Of a stretch of 64,000 nt of DNA, positions 48,470 through 58,139 are shown piece after piece. How positions within the stretch are numbered: the first letter of the stretch is position 1; every line of letters begins with the position of its first letter. This DNA is from Phragmites australis (lineage: Eukaryota > Streptophyta > Magnoliopsida > Poales > Poaceae). The position numbers and the translations under genes were made by a program. Below the pieces are notes generated by a model. It did not search any database and was not told the origin of the DNA. It was given only the letters and a program-made list of their open reading frames with translations. The stretch is taken from assembly GCF_958298935.1 (NCBI RefSeq), contig NC_084942.1, positions 5,401,501 to 5,465,500 on the forward strand, written 5' to 3'.

Positions 48470-49815
48470 TCTCCTCTCTGATACCGTTACCTTAGTGAAC
48501 CAAATAAAAGATGCATTAATCATCCATCCCACCACTGGTTCGTTTGTAATCTGATTCTCTTTTCATTTACGTTACCACTCTTGCAACCAAATTTCACCTA
48601 AGATATATAGCAGCTCCATCCACTTCGACATTGACTTCGAAAAAAATATAAAATATAATACAAGATAAGAAATAATTATTCGGTACTATCTATATTGAAC
48701 TCTAACTTAAAAAAATATAAAATAAAATACACAATAAATTATATCCATCTATATATCCAATTACACTTCTATGTAAGATGCATATATCGTCAGGTACACG
48801 CCTATTAGATCAGAGATCCGCGTCAATTTTGACCGTTCAAAAAGAAGCACCCGTTTGATAAATCGCTGTCAAATCCCAAGATTTTTCAACTGCATGCGGT
48901 TGCATCACACTGGCCATGGGTCGTCGAATATTAGAGTTCCCACTGCTAATGATCGAGCTGTTAGCATGCTCTTCGTTGGTCCCATGCTCCTAACATTCTA
49001 CCCACACTTCTATCAATATGCTTCCAAGGAAGCTTGAAAAGTCACATCTCTATCCTCTTAGGGATGGAAATGATCGACGAAAAGCGTCGAAATAGATTAC
49101 ACAGATAATATAATGTACATCTTGACTAATGAAAAAAAATCCTATGTGAACCGATTATAGGAATTGTTTGGAGAAAATAGAAATGTTCCTTTCACTTCTC
49201 AAATTAATGTAGATATTAGGTTTGAGGGTAAATTTTAACATTATCCAAAAAAAAATCTGCTCATAAAAGACGAAATGGACCGGCCGATAAAGAAAACTCT
49301 AAAAACGTTCTACAATTCTAATGGTTCCACAAACAACTTGAACCGATATTCTGCCATTGAACGTAACTAATTTAGCGTGCGTTTAACAAATTGAAATACT
49401 TCTACACGTACTGTGGTCAAATACTCAAAGTTCGAATATACTATTTAAGTGACTGTACGATGCAACAAAAATAAATATTAGATACGATAATATCAAGCAC
49501 AAGCTCAAAGTATACAGATGTGGATGCGCTATGAAAGTGCCGCTGAACGAAAACATCGGGAGCGACGTTGTAGTTTGATTTCAAATGAGATCTGAAAAGG
49601 AGGAGCAGATTATCTGCTAATTTTCCTCCTAATTTTTTTATTTACTTTCATTAGTAAAGTCGATCTCATATCCGTAGCCAGTAACGAGGCGAGAGGCTAA
49701 AGAACGAGAATGGATGGCAAAAGTGAGTAGATTATTCGGATTTTAAGGGCTTTATTAGATAGAAAAAAGTAAGAAAAAATGTGACGCGAGTACCAACTCG
49801 TGTTTCATATAATAT
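48470..49815. other. AT-rich intergenic stretch
   Basis: No recognisable gene or delimited element. Short A/T runs and low-complexity AT segments (for example 48640-48750) dominate. Confidence 0.45.
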
Positions 49816-49819
49816 AGAG

Positions 49820-50365
49820 TAACTACACGCATGGTATAATGACACCAATTTTGAGCCAAAGGTAGTGACAACGTTTTGGAGTCATTATTATAGAAATGAT
49901 TTAGTGGGATATCTCTGTATAGACGGTTTTATGGAGCCGTTCATGCAAAGATTATCACCGACGGCTTAAAAAAGAACCATATGTGATAATGATGAGAACC
50001 CTCGAAAGTGGTGGAACGTTTTTAGTACAGACGGTTCCCTGCATTAATATTACAGACAACTTGTATTAATATTGTAGACGGCTCGAAACTGGAGCCGTCT
50101 ATACTGTCTCGTAGTACATATGGCTCGTTAATGGAGCCATCTGTACTGTTACTATATCACAGACGGTTCGTTATTGGAGCCGTCTGTACTGTTATTATAT
50201 CATATACGACTCATTAGTAGAGCCGTCTGTACAGATCTTTTGTATCAATGATTCAAAACTTATATGTACAAATCTGATTTGTACAGACTCTTTTTCACAG
50301 ACGGTTCAAAAAACGTCATACATTGAAGTTCTGAACCATATGTACAAATATTTTCTCTAGTAGTG
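49820..50365 (-). mobile_element. CACTA-type transposon end (truncated) with subterminal repeats
   Basis: The right edge TAGTG (50361-50365) reads on the minus strand CACTACTAGAGAAAATATTT, a CACTA terminus. Inward lie many copies of GACGGCTC / GAGCCGTC in both orientations, the subterminal repeat array. The other end was not found, so this is a fragment or its left limit is uncertain. Confidence 0.7.
50075..50245. repeat. four tandem units of about 43 bp in the CACTA subterminal region
   Basis: Each unit has the order GACGGCTCG (variants), xxxTGGAGCCGTCTGTACTG, TxxTATATCA. Each therefore contains a small palindrome (GACGGCTC...GAGCCGTC), making a series of potential hairpins. In CACTA elements such arrays bind the transposase. 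Confidence 0.75.
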
Positions 50366-50424
50366 AGCATACATATACACGCACATCTATATTTATATAT
50401 ATACCTCTTGAATTTTCACATAGT

Positions 50425-51402
50425 CACTATTACAGAATTGATCATAGATAGCGGCTCATCACTACTGGTTGTGCAAGAATTGGTAGTGCAAATGTATCAC
50501 TGCCCACGCCCGAATTATGATAGAGCCGCTAAGAACCGATACTGATATATCAGCACCGGTTTGTAACATGAACCGCCATTGATAATCGGTATCAATACCG
50601 GTTCTAGTCACGAACCGTCATTGATGATTGCTACAGTAGATCAAACCGAGTTAACAAAAATATAAGTACTCACGCTGCTCCTCGAACAGGCCAAACCGAG
50701 CTCAATCTTATGTTTTCCAGGCATCTCTCTCACTCTCTCTCATCTCTCCTCTGTCTTGATATCTCGCCATGGAGAGGTGGAGGGGCCGATGGGCAGGCTT
50801 TGCAGGGTGTGCTGCAGGGTGACGGTGTGGTGGCTCTATAGCGAGGTGACGACGAGGGGGTGTTGCAGGGTGATGGCGAGGCGGCTTTACAAGCGGGGCG
50901 ACGACTGAGGCGGCGCTGTAGTGGAGCGAAAGCAAGGTAGCGCCAAGATAGCTTTGCAAGTAGGGTGACGTCTGAGGCGGCGCTGCAAGCAGTGCTGACG
51001 TTGAGGTACGTAAGGCGGTGCAGGGACTTGTGTATCAATTTGTGTTGAACTCAGTGTTAAAATTTGTCTGGAACTCTATGTTCAAATCATTATTAATTTT
51101 ATGCTGAAATCAATTTGTGTATCAATCTGTGCATAAGGTGAAATCTGAGACTTATAACGATTTGTGTTGAAATCAATTTGTTTTATAGTTTTAGTTCATC
51201 GTTTCTGTGATATATCAAGCTGGAATGAGGGCTGCTCAGAGAGGCTTGGAGGAGCTAGTTGGAGCGGCTTGGAGAGCAGCTCGATCGGCTCTGATTTTTT
51301 CTTTTCTTTTGTTCTTGGAAAATTCATTACTATCGGTTGAAGCCACGAATCGAGAACTATCAGTATCGAGTAATCAGTGACAGTTTAATACCTATAGTAG
51401 TC
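50425..51402. mobile_element. probable non-autonomous CACTA element
   Basis: The left end CACTATTACAGAATTGATCA (50425) is followed by repeated ACCGGT / GAACCG words; the right end TATAGTAGTC (ending 51402), read on minus, starts GACTACTATAGG, close to CACTACTATAGG with one change. The interior is CT- and GC-rich without a recognised transposase. The expected 3-bp target duplication is not visible, so the right limit is tentative. Confidence 0.5.
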
Positions 51403-51404
51403 TT

Positions 51405-52060
51405 ACTAGACTCATCAACCCTTAGACCGTTCCTTGGTTCTCCTTCGAGTGACGAGACGCGCTAGATGAAACGATGACGATTGACTTATTGTTGCGAGGG
51501 AGAAGGTATAAACAGAGGCAGAGCCGAAAAGGTTACGTTGAGGCTCTGGTAAGATTTTTCCCATTCCGGACGTCATGTCTCTGTGTGCATGTCTAAGACA
51601 TTGGGTTTCATTTGTGAGAGACTCGGTTGTTTTCTGAGGAAAAGATAGAGGCTGGTTGTAACTTGTAAATGTCTCATACACAGCTTGCTTTGGCAGTTTG
51701 ACACCAACATGGGTTTTCGATTGTTTTATCAGAGACAGCTAATTGCTGATTCAACTCGCTTCACGCTTCTCAGTCCAACGTAGTACGTCAGCTGCAGAGA
51801 GCACACACGGCGGTGAGAAATCTCCGCGACCTGCCCGGCGTCTGACGCCAGTGACCTCACCGGGAAGACTCGGCGAGTCGCGTCGCGGCCGGCCACCGCC
51901 CGCTGCACTGCGCTGCGCAGCCCAGCGCCGCGCCGCGCCCGAGATCAGAGCGCGCCCGGGGATGCTGAAGTGCACGCGCTTGACCTAGAGGAGAGAAAAA
52001 GGAGCGTTCCCCTAATTTCCAGGGGACTGAGAAAATCATTACTTCAGTCGACACTATTTA
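51405..52060. other. unassigned, partly GC-rich stretch
   Basis: The part 51770-51980 is GC-rich with overlapping Arg/Ala-rich frames on both strands, probably composition artefacts. No motif recognised. Confidence 0.35.
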
Positions 52061-52260
52061 AGGTCTGTTTATTTTTCATGCGGATTATAATAATCTAGAT
52101 TCTGAATTATAGATTGCAGAAGCTATTCTGAGTAGATTATAAATTGTGCCACAATTCAGGTCTAAATTACTGCAATATGCTTTTAGAATCCGTTCATTTG
52201 TTTACATAATCCGATTATGAAGTACAATTCAAAATCCAGAATCCGAATCAAACAGACCCT
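52061..52260. mobile_element. MITE with AGGGTCTGTTT-type terminal inverted repeats
   Basis: The left end AGGTCTGTTTATTTTTCATG and the right end, on minus, AGGGTCTGTTTGATTCGGAT form an imperfect inverted repeat, and interior AT-rich blocks (ATAATC, TAGATT) pair across the element. The length of 200 bp is typical of a MITE. A clean target duplication was not seen, so the superfamily (hAT or PIF/Harbinger) is open. Confidence 0.6.
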
Positions 52261-52264
52261 GAGG

Positions 52265-52736
52265 CATTGCATCTAAATCGGACGGTCGCTGTTCTTTGAA
52301 CATCCGTTGGCACAACACTGTTCTTCTAGCTACTGTTCTTCCTTGTGCCTTCTGGTGTTGTGTCTCTTTACCCTGCTCCGACCGTCTCTTCTTATTACCC
52401 TTAGATCCATCTCCGCCATACTAATCCGATTTTGTCACAGCTATCACCTTACCTTACCTGTCTCCCGCGGCCACCGGCATCCTCACCACCTTACTGTCCA
52501 CCATCATCATCGGACCGGTCTGCTTCCCCTGCGCCCCTCTAAGTCACAACCATAAAATCCCAGATCGGAAGCTAATCCCTGCTTGCTAAAATGGTTGACT
52601 GAAAACTTCAACGTTTTCAAGCGATTGAACAGTAGGTGTGAAAAAAAGGCCCACGGGCACATCCTGGAGCCGGGGCCCTGCCGGTGTGGGCCGCACACGC
52701 GCATGCCGTTGTTTTGAGGCGTGGAAGTCATGGCGG
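52265..52736. other. unassigned stretch
   Basis: A CT-rich segment followed by mixed sequence with no recognised gene or repeat. The frame 52307-52555 (+) is Leu/Ser/His-rich and looks composition-driven. Confidence 0.35.
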
Positions 52737-52745
52737 ACAATCCGA

Positions 52746-53788
52746 GAGCTTTTTTTATTTTTATATTTTTAACATAAAAATTTATTTAAATGTATCCCGA
52801 ATGAAAAGATTTTCAAAAATAAACGCCTACCACCCTCTCATAAGACGGTTAGACCTTTACCGTCTCTGAGGACGGTAAACAGTCGGTCCGTAGCTTACCG
52901 CTCTCTCATATGGCGGGTAGGCCTTACAGCCCTCTGAAGGGCGGTAAGCCCCCGTGCATTGAAAAATACCGCAGTGAACAGTACTTTGAATTTCAATTTC
53001 TCCCATCTCTTATCTGTTCAAAATAGTGATGTTCTATTGCTAAAAAATCCTAAAACTTTTTTTACGTGTTCCATAATCCATGTGCAACCAATTTTAATTG
53101 AATTTACACAAAAATCATGTGTAGAATTTAAACTAAAATTCTCCAAAAAAGTCTACTTTTATAACTTCTAACAATTGTTAGTGCCTCAAATAAATTTCTA
53201 CAAATCTGATAAAATTCACTAATATTCTTCTTATGTGATGTGATAATTTCTAAAATTATTTTTATCCCTATATTATATGGTAAAAAAGTGAGTTCCTTTG
53301 TAATGCACCATTTATATGTATTTTTATAATTTCATATGATATTCTTCTTTTAACTTAATTTGAATTCAAACATATATAAATCTAGTGCTGAAAATAATTT
53401 TAGAAATTATCACATCACATCAGAAGAATATTAGTGAATTTTACCAGATTTTTAGAAATTTATTTAAGGTACTAACAATTGTTAGAAGTTATAAAAATAG
53501 ATTTTTTTGAGAATTTTAGTTTAAATTCTACACATGATTTTTGTGTAAATTCAATTAAAATGGGTTGCACATGGATTATGGAACACGTACAAAAAGTTTT
53601 AGGATTTTTTAGCAACAGAACATCACTATTTTGAATAGATAAGGGAAGGAAGAAATTGAAATTTGGAGTACTGTTCACTGCGGTACTGTTCATGCAGGGG
53701 TGGTAAGCTCGCGTCTATTTTTATAAATCTTTTTATTTGAGATATATTTAAAATAAATTTTTGTGTTAAAAAATATAAAAAAAAACTC
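52746..53788. mobile_element. Mutator-like foldback element, 1043 bp
   Basis: The terminal inverted repeats (GAGCTTTTTTTATTTTTATA at left, complement at right) extend deep into the element: the stretch 52959-53220 pairs with 53440-53693 nearly perfectly, so each arm yields almost the same peptide from opposite strands. The flanks ACAATCCGA (52737-52745) and ACGATCCGA (53789-53797) are a 9-bp duplication with one mismatch. It shares end sequence with the copy at 5858-6396. It has no coding capacity, and its transcript would fold into a long hairpin. Confidence 0.85.
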
Positions 53789-53799
53789 ACGATCCGACG

Positions 53800-54670
53800 C
53801 TAACCATCGGAGTACTCGCTGTATCTACGCGATGGACATGAATGTGTCGGATCTGAGGTGCGTGCATGTGGTCCGGTCCTACGAGTTCATTTGCTTTTCC
53901 ACGTGTGACATCCTATGCACATGATATTTAGGCAACTGTGGGAGGAGAGAAATGCACGATTTTTTTTTCTATATAAAATGCTAGCATCTTATTATGCATT
54001 ACAACTTTTATGCCCTTTTTCTTGACAAAACACTACCTATCAAGTAGTAAAAGGAAACCCAAAACTTTGGAGTGGCAATGACTACAACGCACACTATCAC
54101 AAGCGTTTGATTTTATCTCTGGGCATCATAATATTAGAAGTAAATTTTTACTTAATTATTATTATAGTTAGCCCTAAGATCAAACACCCTAAAAACGGAA
54201 ACGTGAACACATACCGGAGCCTGAAGAATCCATTCGGTCCTTAGTTTGTCGCTGTAGTGGCGACGGTCTTCGAGTCGATTCAGCGTCTCATGAAGGGTTT
54301 GTTAGGGCGTTTGGAACCTCACGGGATTAGATACCCACCGTGAGGCGCCGAAACCCTTATTTATAAGGCGCTACTCGACTCAGGACCGCAATGATTGCGC
54401 CTCCGATCATGGCGCGTATGGGACTCCCCATATCTTAGTCTCGTTAGTTAGGATACATCACCCGAGATCAATTCCAACACATAATATTTTTGAGCACACT
54501 ACCAGCATCCCAGGGACTAGAAAAAAGAAAAAAAAAAGATCACCGAGACACAGTCACCCGCACTGACCAGCGACTCTCAAGCGCGAGCATCCAAGACCTC
54601 CATCACTCGCTTGGCTACTTCAATCCTAAGAGGAGAGGAAAAAAACTGAGAGAGGAACTCGATCAGTGAC
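53800..54670. other. upstream region of the permease pseudogene
   Basis: No gene recognised. A small MITE-like hairpin (54105-54187) is listed separately. The last 100 bp could be the former promoter and leader of the permease, but no clear TATA box stands out. Confidence 0.4.
54105..54187. repeat. small inverted-repeat element (MITE-like)
   Basis: GTTTGATTTTATCTCTGGGC at the left pairs imperfectly with the complement of GCCCTAAGATCAAAC at the right (54173-54187), with AT-rich pairing between. It resembles short grass MITEs of the 'GGGTGTTTGATC' type. No target duplication could be confirmed. Confidence 0.45.
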
Positions 54671-54671
54671 C

Positions 54672-55998
54672 ATGGCGGCGCACAACGGAGGGAACAAACA
54701 AGTGGTGGAACCGATGGAGGTGTCGGTGGAGGCCGGAAACCCCGGGGACGCCGCGTGGCTGGACGACGATGGGCATCCCCGACGCGCGGGCACACTGTGG
54801 ACGACAGCTCGCACATCATCACCGCCATCATTGGTTCCGGCGTGCTCTCGCTCGCTTGGGCCATCGCGCAGCTCGGCTAGGTGGCTGGCCCCGCCGCCAT
54901 GCTCCTCTTCGCCTTGGTCACCTACTACACCGCCACGCTGCTGGCCGAGTGCTACCGCACGGGCGACCCGGTCACCAGGAAGCGCAACTACACCTACATG
55001 GACGCCGTCCGGTCCAACCTCGGCGGCACCAAGGTCGCCTTCTGCGGCGTCATACAGTACGCCAACCTCGTTGGCGTCGCCATTGGGTACACCATCGCGT
55101 CGTCCATCAGCATGCGGGCCATCAGGAGGGCCGGCTGCTTCCACACCAACGGCCACGCTTACCCGTGCAAGAGCTCGAGCAACCCGTACATGATCCTCTT
55201 TGGCGCCGTGCAGATCCTCGTGTCGCAGATACCGAACTTCGATCAGATATGGTGGCTTTCCATCGTTGCCGCCGTCATGTCCTTCACCTACTCCTCCATC
55301 GGACTCTCCCTTGGCATCGCACAGACCATTTGTATGTACAGTACTCTCATCGCATGAAAATTCATCAAGTTTCTTTAAAAGTTACGAGCTTTTTTTACAA
55401 AGACATATGAAATAGTTTTGAATGGAACCTATGGTTTATATTCTATCCGTGGAGTCATGTTACTATAGAATAGTCTTCTTGCTTTGTCTCTCTGATTCTT
55501 TTGCTTTCATTTGAGCGTTTTGAGGTGTGTTGGGTGAGAAAAAGAAAAATACAATCTATTTTGAAAGAAATTTGTTGAGGAGCCTGTTCACCCCTCTAAT
55601 CGCTATTCTTGATCCTACACCTTCGTCGAGCACCACGCATCCGCCACGTGGCCGGACAACACGTTCATCACACGGGAGCTCCGCGTGGGTCCCAACGCGC
55701 TCAGTGTGTTCCGCCTCACGTGGCGGTCATCGTTCGTGTGCCTCACCACCGTCGTTGCCATTCTGCTGCCCTTCTTCGGCAACGTCGTCGGCCTTCTCGG
55801 CGCCGTTTCCTTCTGGCCGCTCACCGTCTACTTCCCTGTCGAGATGTACATCAGGCAACGCAAAATGCCACACGGAAGCACACGGTGGATCTGCCTCCAG
55901 ACGCTCAGCGTCAGCTGCCTCGTCGTCTCCATCGCTGCCGCGGCGGGCTCCATCGCCGATGTCATTGACGCCCTCAAGGTGTGCCGTTCAGCGGTTAA
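54672..55998 (+). pseudogene. amino acid permease (AAP family) pseudogene
   Basis: Intact family members are plasma-membrane proton-coupled amino acid symporters of about 480 residues. The copy starts MAAHNGGNKQVVEPMEVS at 54672. A 1-nt deletion near 54806 shifts frame (LWT then SSHIITAIIGSGVLSLAWA), and the Trp of AQLGW is a TAG at 54878-54880. The first third then reads cleanly (FALVTYYTATLLAECYRT ... QIWWLSIVAAVMSFTYSS) to a splice-donor-like GTATGT at 55332. Similarity resumes at 55622 (TWPDNTFITRELRVGPNALS ... AAAAGSIADVIDAL), so about 130-150 central residues, including several membrane helices, are missing. A 4-nt loss just before the end puts the old PFSG-stop (55984-55998) out of frame. 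Non-functional. Confidence 0.9.
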
Positions 55999-56034
55999 CT
56001 TGGCAGAACATGATATATAACCTCCAAATGTAAA

Positions 56035-56350
56035 GAACGAGCAAGTATACAAACCAAGCATAGCAGTCGCTTATCAAAAACCTGATTGGGCCCAACTCTA
56101 TGAATGATTGCCGAAGCAAGCATGTTACCGAGGTGAGGTCGGTGAAAACAGCAGCACTGCACACAACTGGACGCCAAATCACCGGATCATTTTTGCCTCC
56201 CTTTTATATGGACTTTTGAAGGATTTTAATATTTAGGAATTCTTTTTCCTATAGCGGTTTTTTGGTACAAAGAAACAAATTCCTATGGAGTTCGTTTTTG
56301 TGGCCTCAAGTTAATACAAGGAAAATAAACATAAACTCAAATATTTTTCA
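56035..56350. other. permease 3' flank
   Basis: AT-rich with no recognised gene or element. Confidence 0.4.
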
Positions 56351-56356
56351 TAAATA

Positions 56357-56590
56357 CTGATCGCTTTTGATTTTTCACGGTCTTCGACGTACAACTTTGA
56401 CTATTGTTTTCTATTAGAATATAGTTTTAATATCTAAAAAAATATATAATATTATGAAAATATTTTTTTAAGACAAATCGACACGTGTGATTTTTATATT
56501 TTAAAATAAACATTTTAGAAGCTATTGACGATCAAAGTTTTAAAAGTTTGATTAAATCCTAATTAAAGTGACATTTATGATCGGAGGGAG
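56357..56590. mobile_element. degenerate Stowaway-type MITE
   Basis: The right end, read on the minus strand, is CTCCCTCCGATCATAAATGT, a textbook Stowaway terminus followed by TA (56591-56592). The left end, CTGATCGCTTTTGATTTTTC after TA (56355-56356), has lost part of the consensus. Interior words such as ACAACTTTGACTA and AAAGTTTTAAAAGTTTGA fit the family. Confidence 0.55.
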
Positions 56591-56599
56591 TATGTGTTT

Positions 56600-56935
56600 A
56601 TCTCTGTGAGCCATCCAAACGCAACATTTCTATTTTTCTACCATGCATAAGTTAACCACTACATCTTTTCTTGTCAAACACATACTGTCTGTTAGTGATA
56701 GATCGGATGAAACTTTTTATAAAGAGGAACTGGTGTGGAAGCCTCACCTTCACACTTCAACTACTAGTTGAACTGCTGAATGTTTTATCACCCAAAGCTC
56801 AACAAGGAAACATAACTAATGTTGTCACATTGTGACGTGTTGATGAACATCCATTGTCATAGTAAAGCCAAAAAAATAAGTTGAAGATAGAAGATCCAGA
56901 TTCCAAACGAAGAAATAAAAACTCAAAAAGGATCC
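56600..56935. other. unassigned AT-rich stretch
   Basis: Nothing recognised. Confidence 0.4.
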
Positions 56936-56939
56936 TTTT

Positions 56940-57680
56940 GGTTCTCAAAGAATGAGGGGCTATGGGATTGATACCGAGAAAGATTTCTTCTTATTATAAG
57001 ATGTGATTTGATCCACATATATTTTGTAAAAGAACAACCTTATCCTTTAATATTAAATGGAAAGTGTTCAATTGCAACATGAAAACGTGACTCAATTGGT
57101 CTTAGTTAGTCTTCGGGACGAAGTTGAAGAAGGGCTGATACTCTCGAACGAGGAAAAGGATCCCTTCACAATAATTGAATGAGGAGCCATATGAGGTGAA
57201 ATTCTCATGTACGGTTATGTAGAGGGACAATATGGGTGACTTATATCTCAACTTTTGCACTATCAACCCCAAAAAAACCCAACTCTACCTTACTTAAAGT
57301 TGCTCGAGCATGATTAACCTCTGGATTTGAAATAATTGCTTATATACTTGATATTGGCCATATTTTACAAGAACATTATGTAGTATTAATAAGAGGAGGA
57401 AGGGTTAAGGATTTACCTGGTGTGATATATCACATTATTCAAGGAACCCAAGATGTTGTCACAATAAATAATTGTCAACAAGGGCATTCTGTTGCGTTGT
57501 AGATTATTATCGAAGAATTGTATCATTTGATGATGCCATATGAATCGTTAGAAACATGCGAAGTGTATGGATAACCTACTAACAAAAGTTTCAAAAGGGG
57601 ACTGGAGTAGGTTACGATGAGACAAAAGATCTTCTTTCTAAAGAGATTCAATTCAGAACTTTTATGTGTCCAAGTTGTGA
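56940..57680 (+). other. nuclear insertion of plastid DNA (NUPT) around rps12
   Basis: Collinear with the plastid rps12 locus: the 3' half of the trans-spliced group II intron 1, exon 2, then the 5' part of intron 2. The phrase GAGGAGCCATATGAGGTGAA followed by TTCTCATGTACGG (about 57180-57215) is the intron's domain V hairpin. Many base changes (for example an in-frame TGA) show an old transfer. Sequence beyond about 57680 no longer looks plastid-derived. Confidence 0.85.
57260..57491 (+). pseudogene. rps12: plastid rps12 exon 2 remnant (in NUPT)
   Basis: In plastids this exon encodes most of ribosomal protein S12, the decoding-centre protein of the small subunit. Here the frame reads NSTLLKVARA, then a stop, then [20 protein letters not shown] and [19 protein letters not shown]. 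An extra A in the AAAAAAA run near 57271-57277 shifts frame at the start. The sequence is followed by GTTGCGTTGTAG where the plastid intron begins GTGCG. It has no start, no exon 1 and no exon 3, so it is non-functional. Confidence 0.88.
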
Positions 57681-57689
57681 ATGAGTGTA

Positions 57690-58135
57690 CCTTAAAGATC
57701 TAGGTGGATATTCAACCCTAATAGGTATCCATTGAAACATTGGTATATCAAACAATATTGGGTGCATACAAATCTCTACGGGACTTTGAGATCTAGTATG
57801 GAATTGTTAGAATATATGAGCTTGGCCCATTATATTTAGAATAAATCCCAATAAATTTCAAAGGATCAAGAAGTGAAGGGAGGGTGTAATTTTTAGTCCT
57901 ACCTTGCAAGTAGAGATGGAGGGAGACAAACTTAAAAGTAGTTCTGTTCTTCACCCCCTTAGCTCATGTGGATGGGAGGAATATAAGAACACACACGTGT
58001 GCTCCTTTGCCTTGCCTCTGTCGGCTATGAAACTGACACTGTTCACACTTCATTTATTGTTGGCCTTCTTAAACATGGCAGGGTTAGCCAACCACTCGGG
58101 GTAAATGACTTGTTGTACAAAGCATGCCTTTAAGA
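57690..58135. other. unassigned stretch between NUPT and gypsy relic
   Basis: No recognised gene. The small frame 57904-58104 (+) has no known family. Confidence 0.4.
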
Positions 58136-58139
58136 TCTT

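Noticed and set aside
52959..53693. Two similar open frames on opposite strands (52959-53171 plus, 53472-53693 minus)
   Set aside because: They encode almost the same peptide only because they lie in the two arms of one inverted repeat; there is no independent coding signal.
54769..55410. His/Arg-rich 213-codon frame
   Set aside because: It overlaps the amino acid permease remnant in another phase; GC-rich third positions of the real frame create it.
57260..57502. Functional nuclear rps12 gene
   Set aside because: It has an in-frame stop and a frameshift, lacks exons 1 and 3, and is flanked by unspliced plastid intron sequence.
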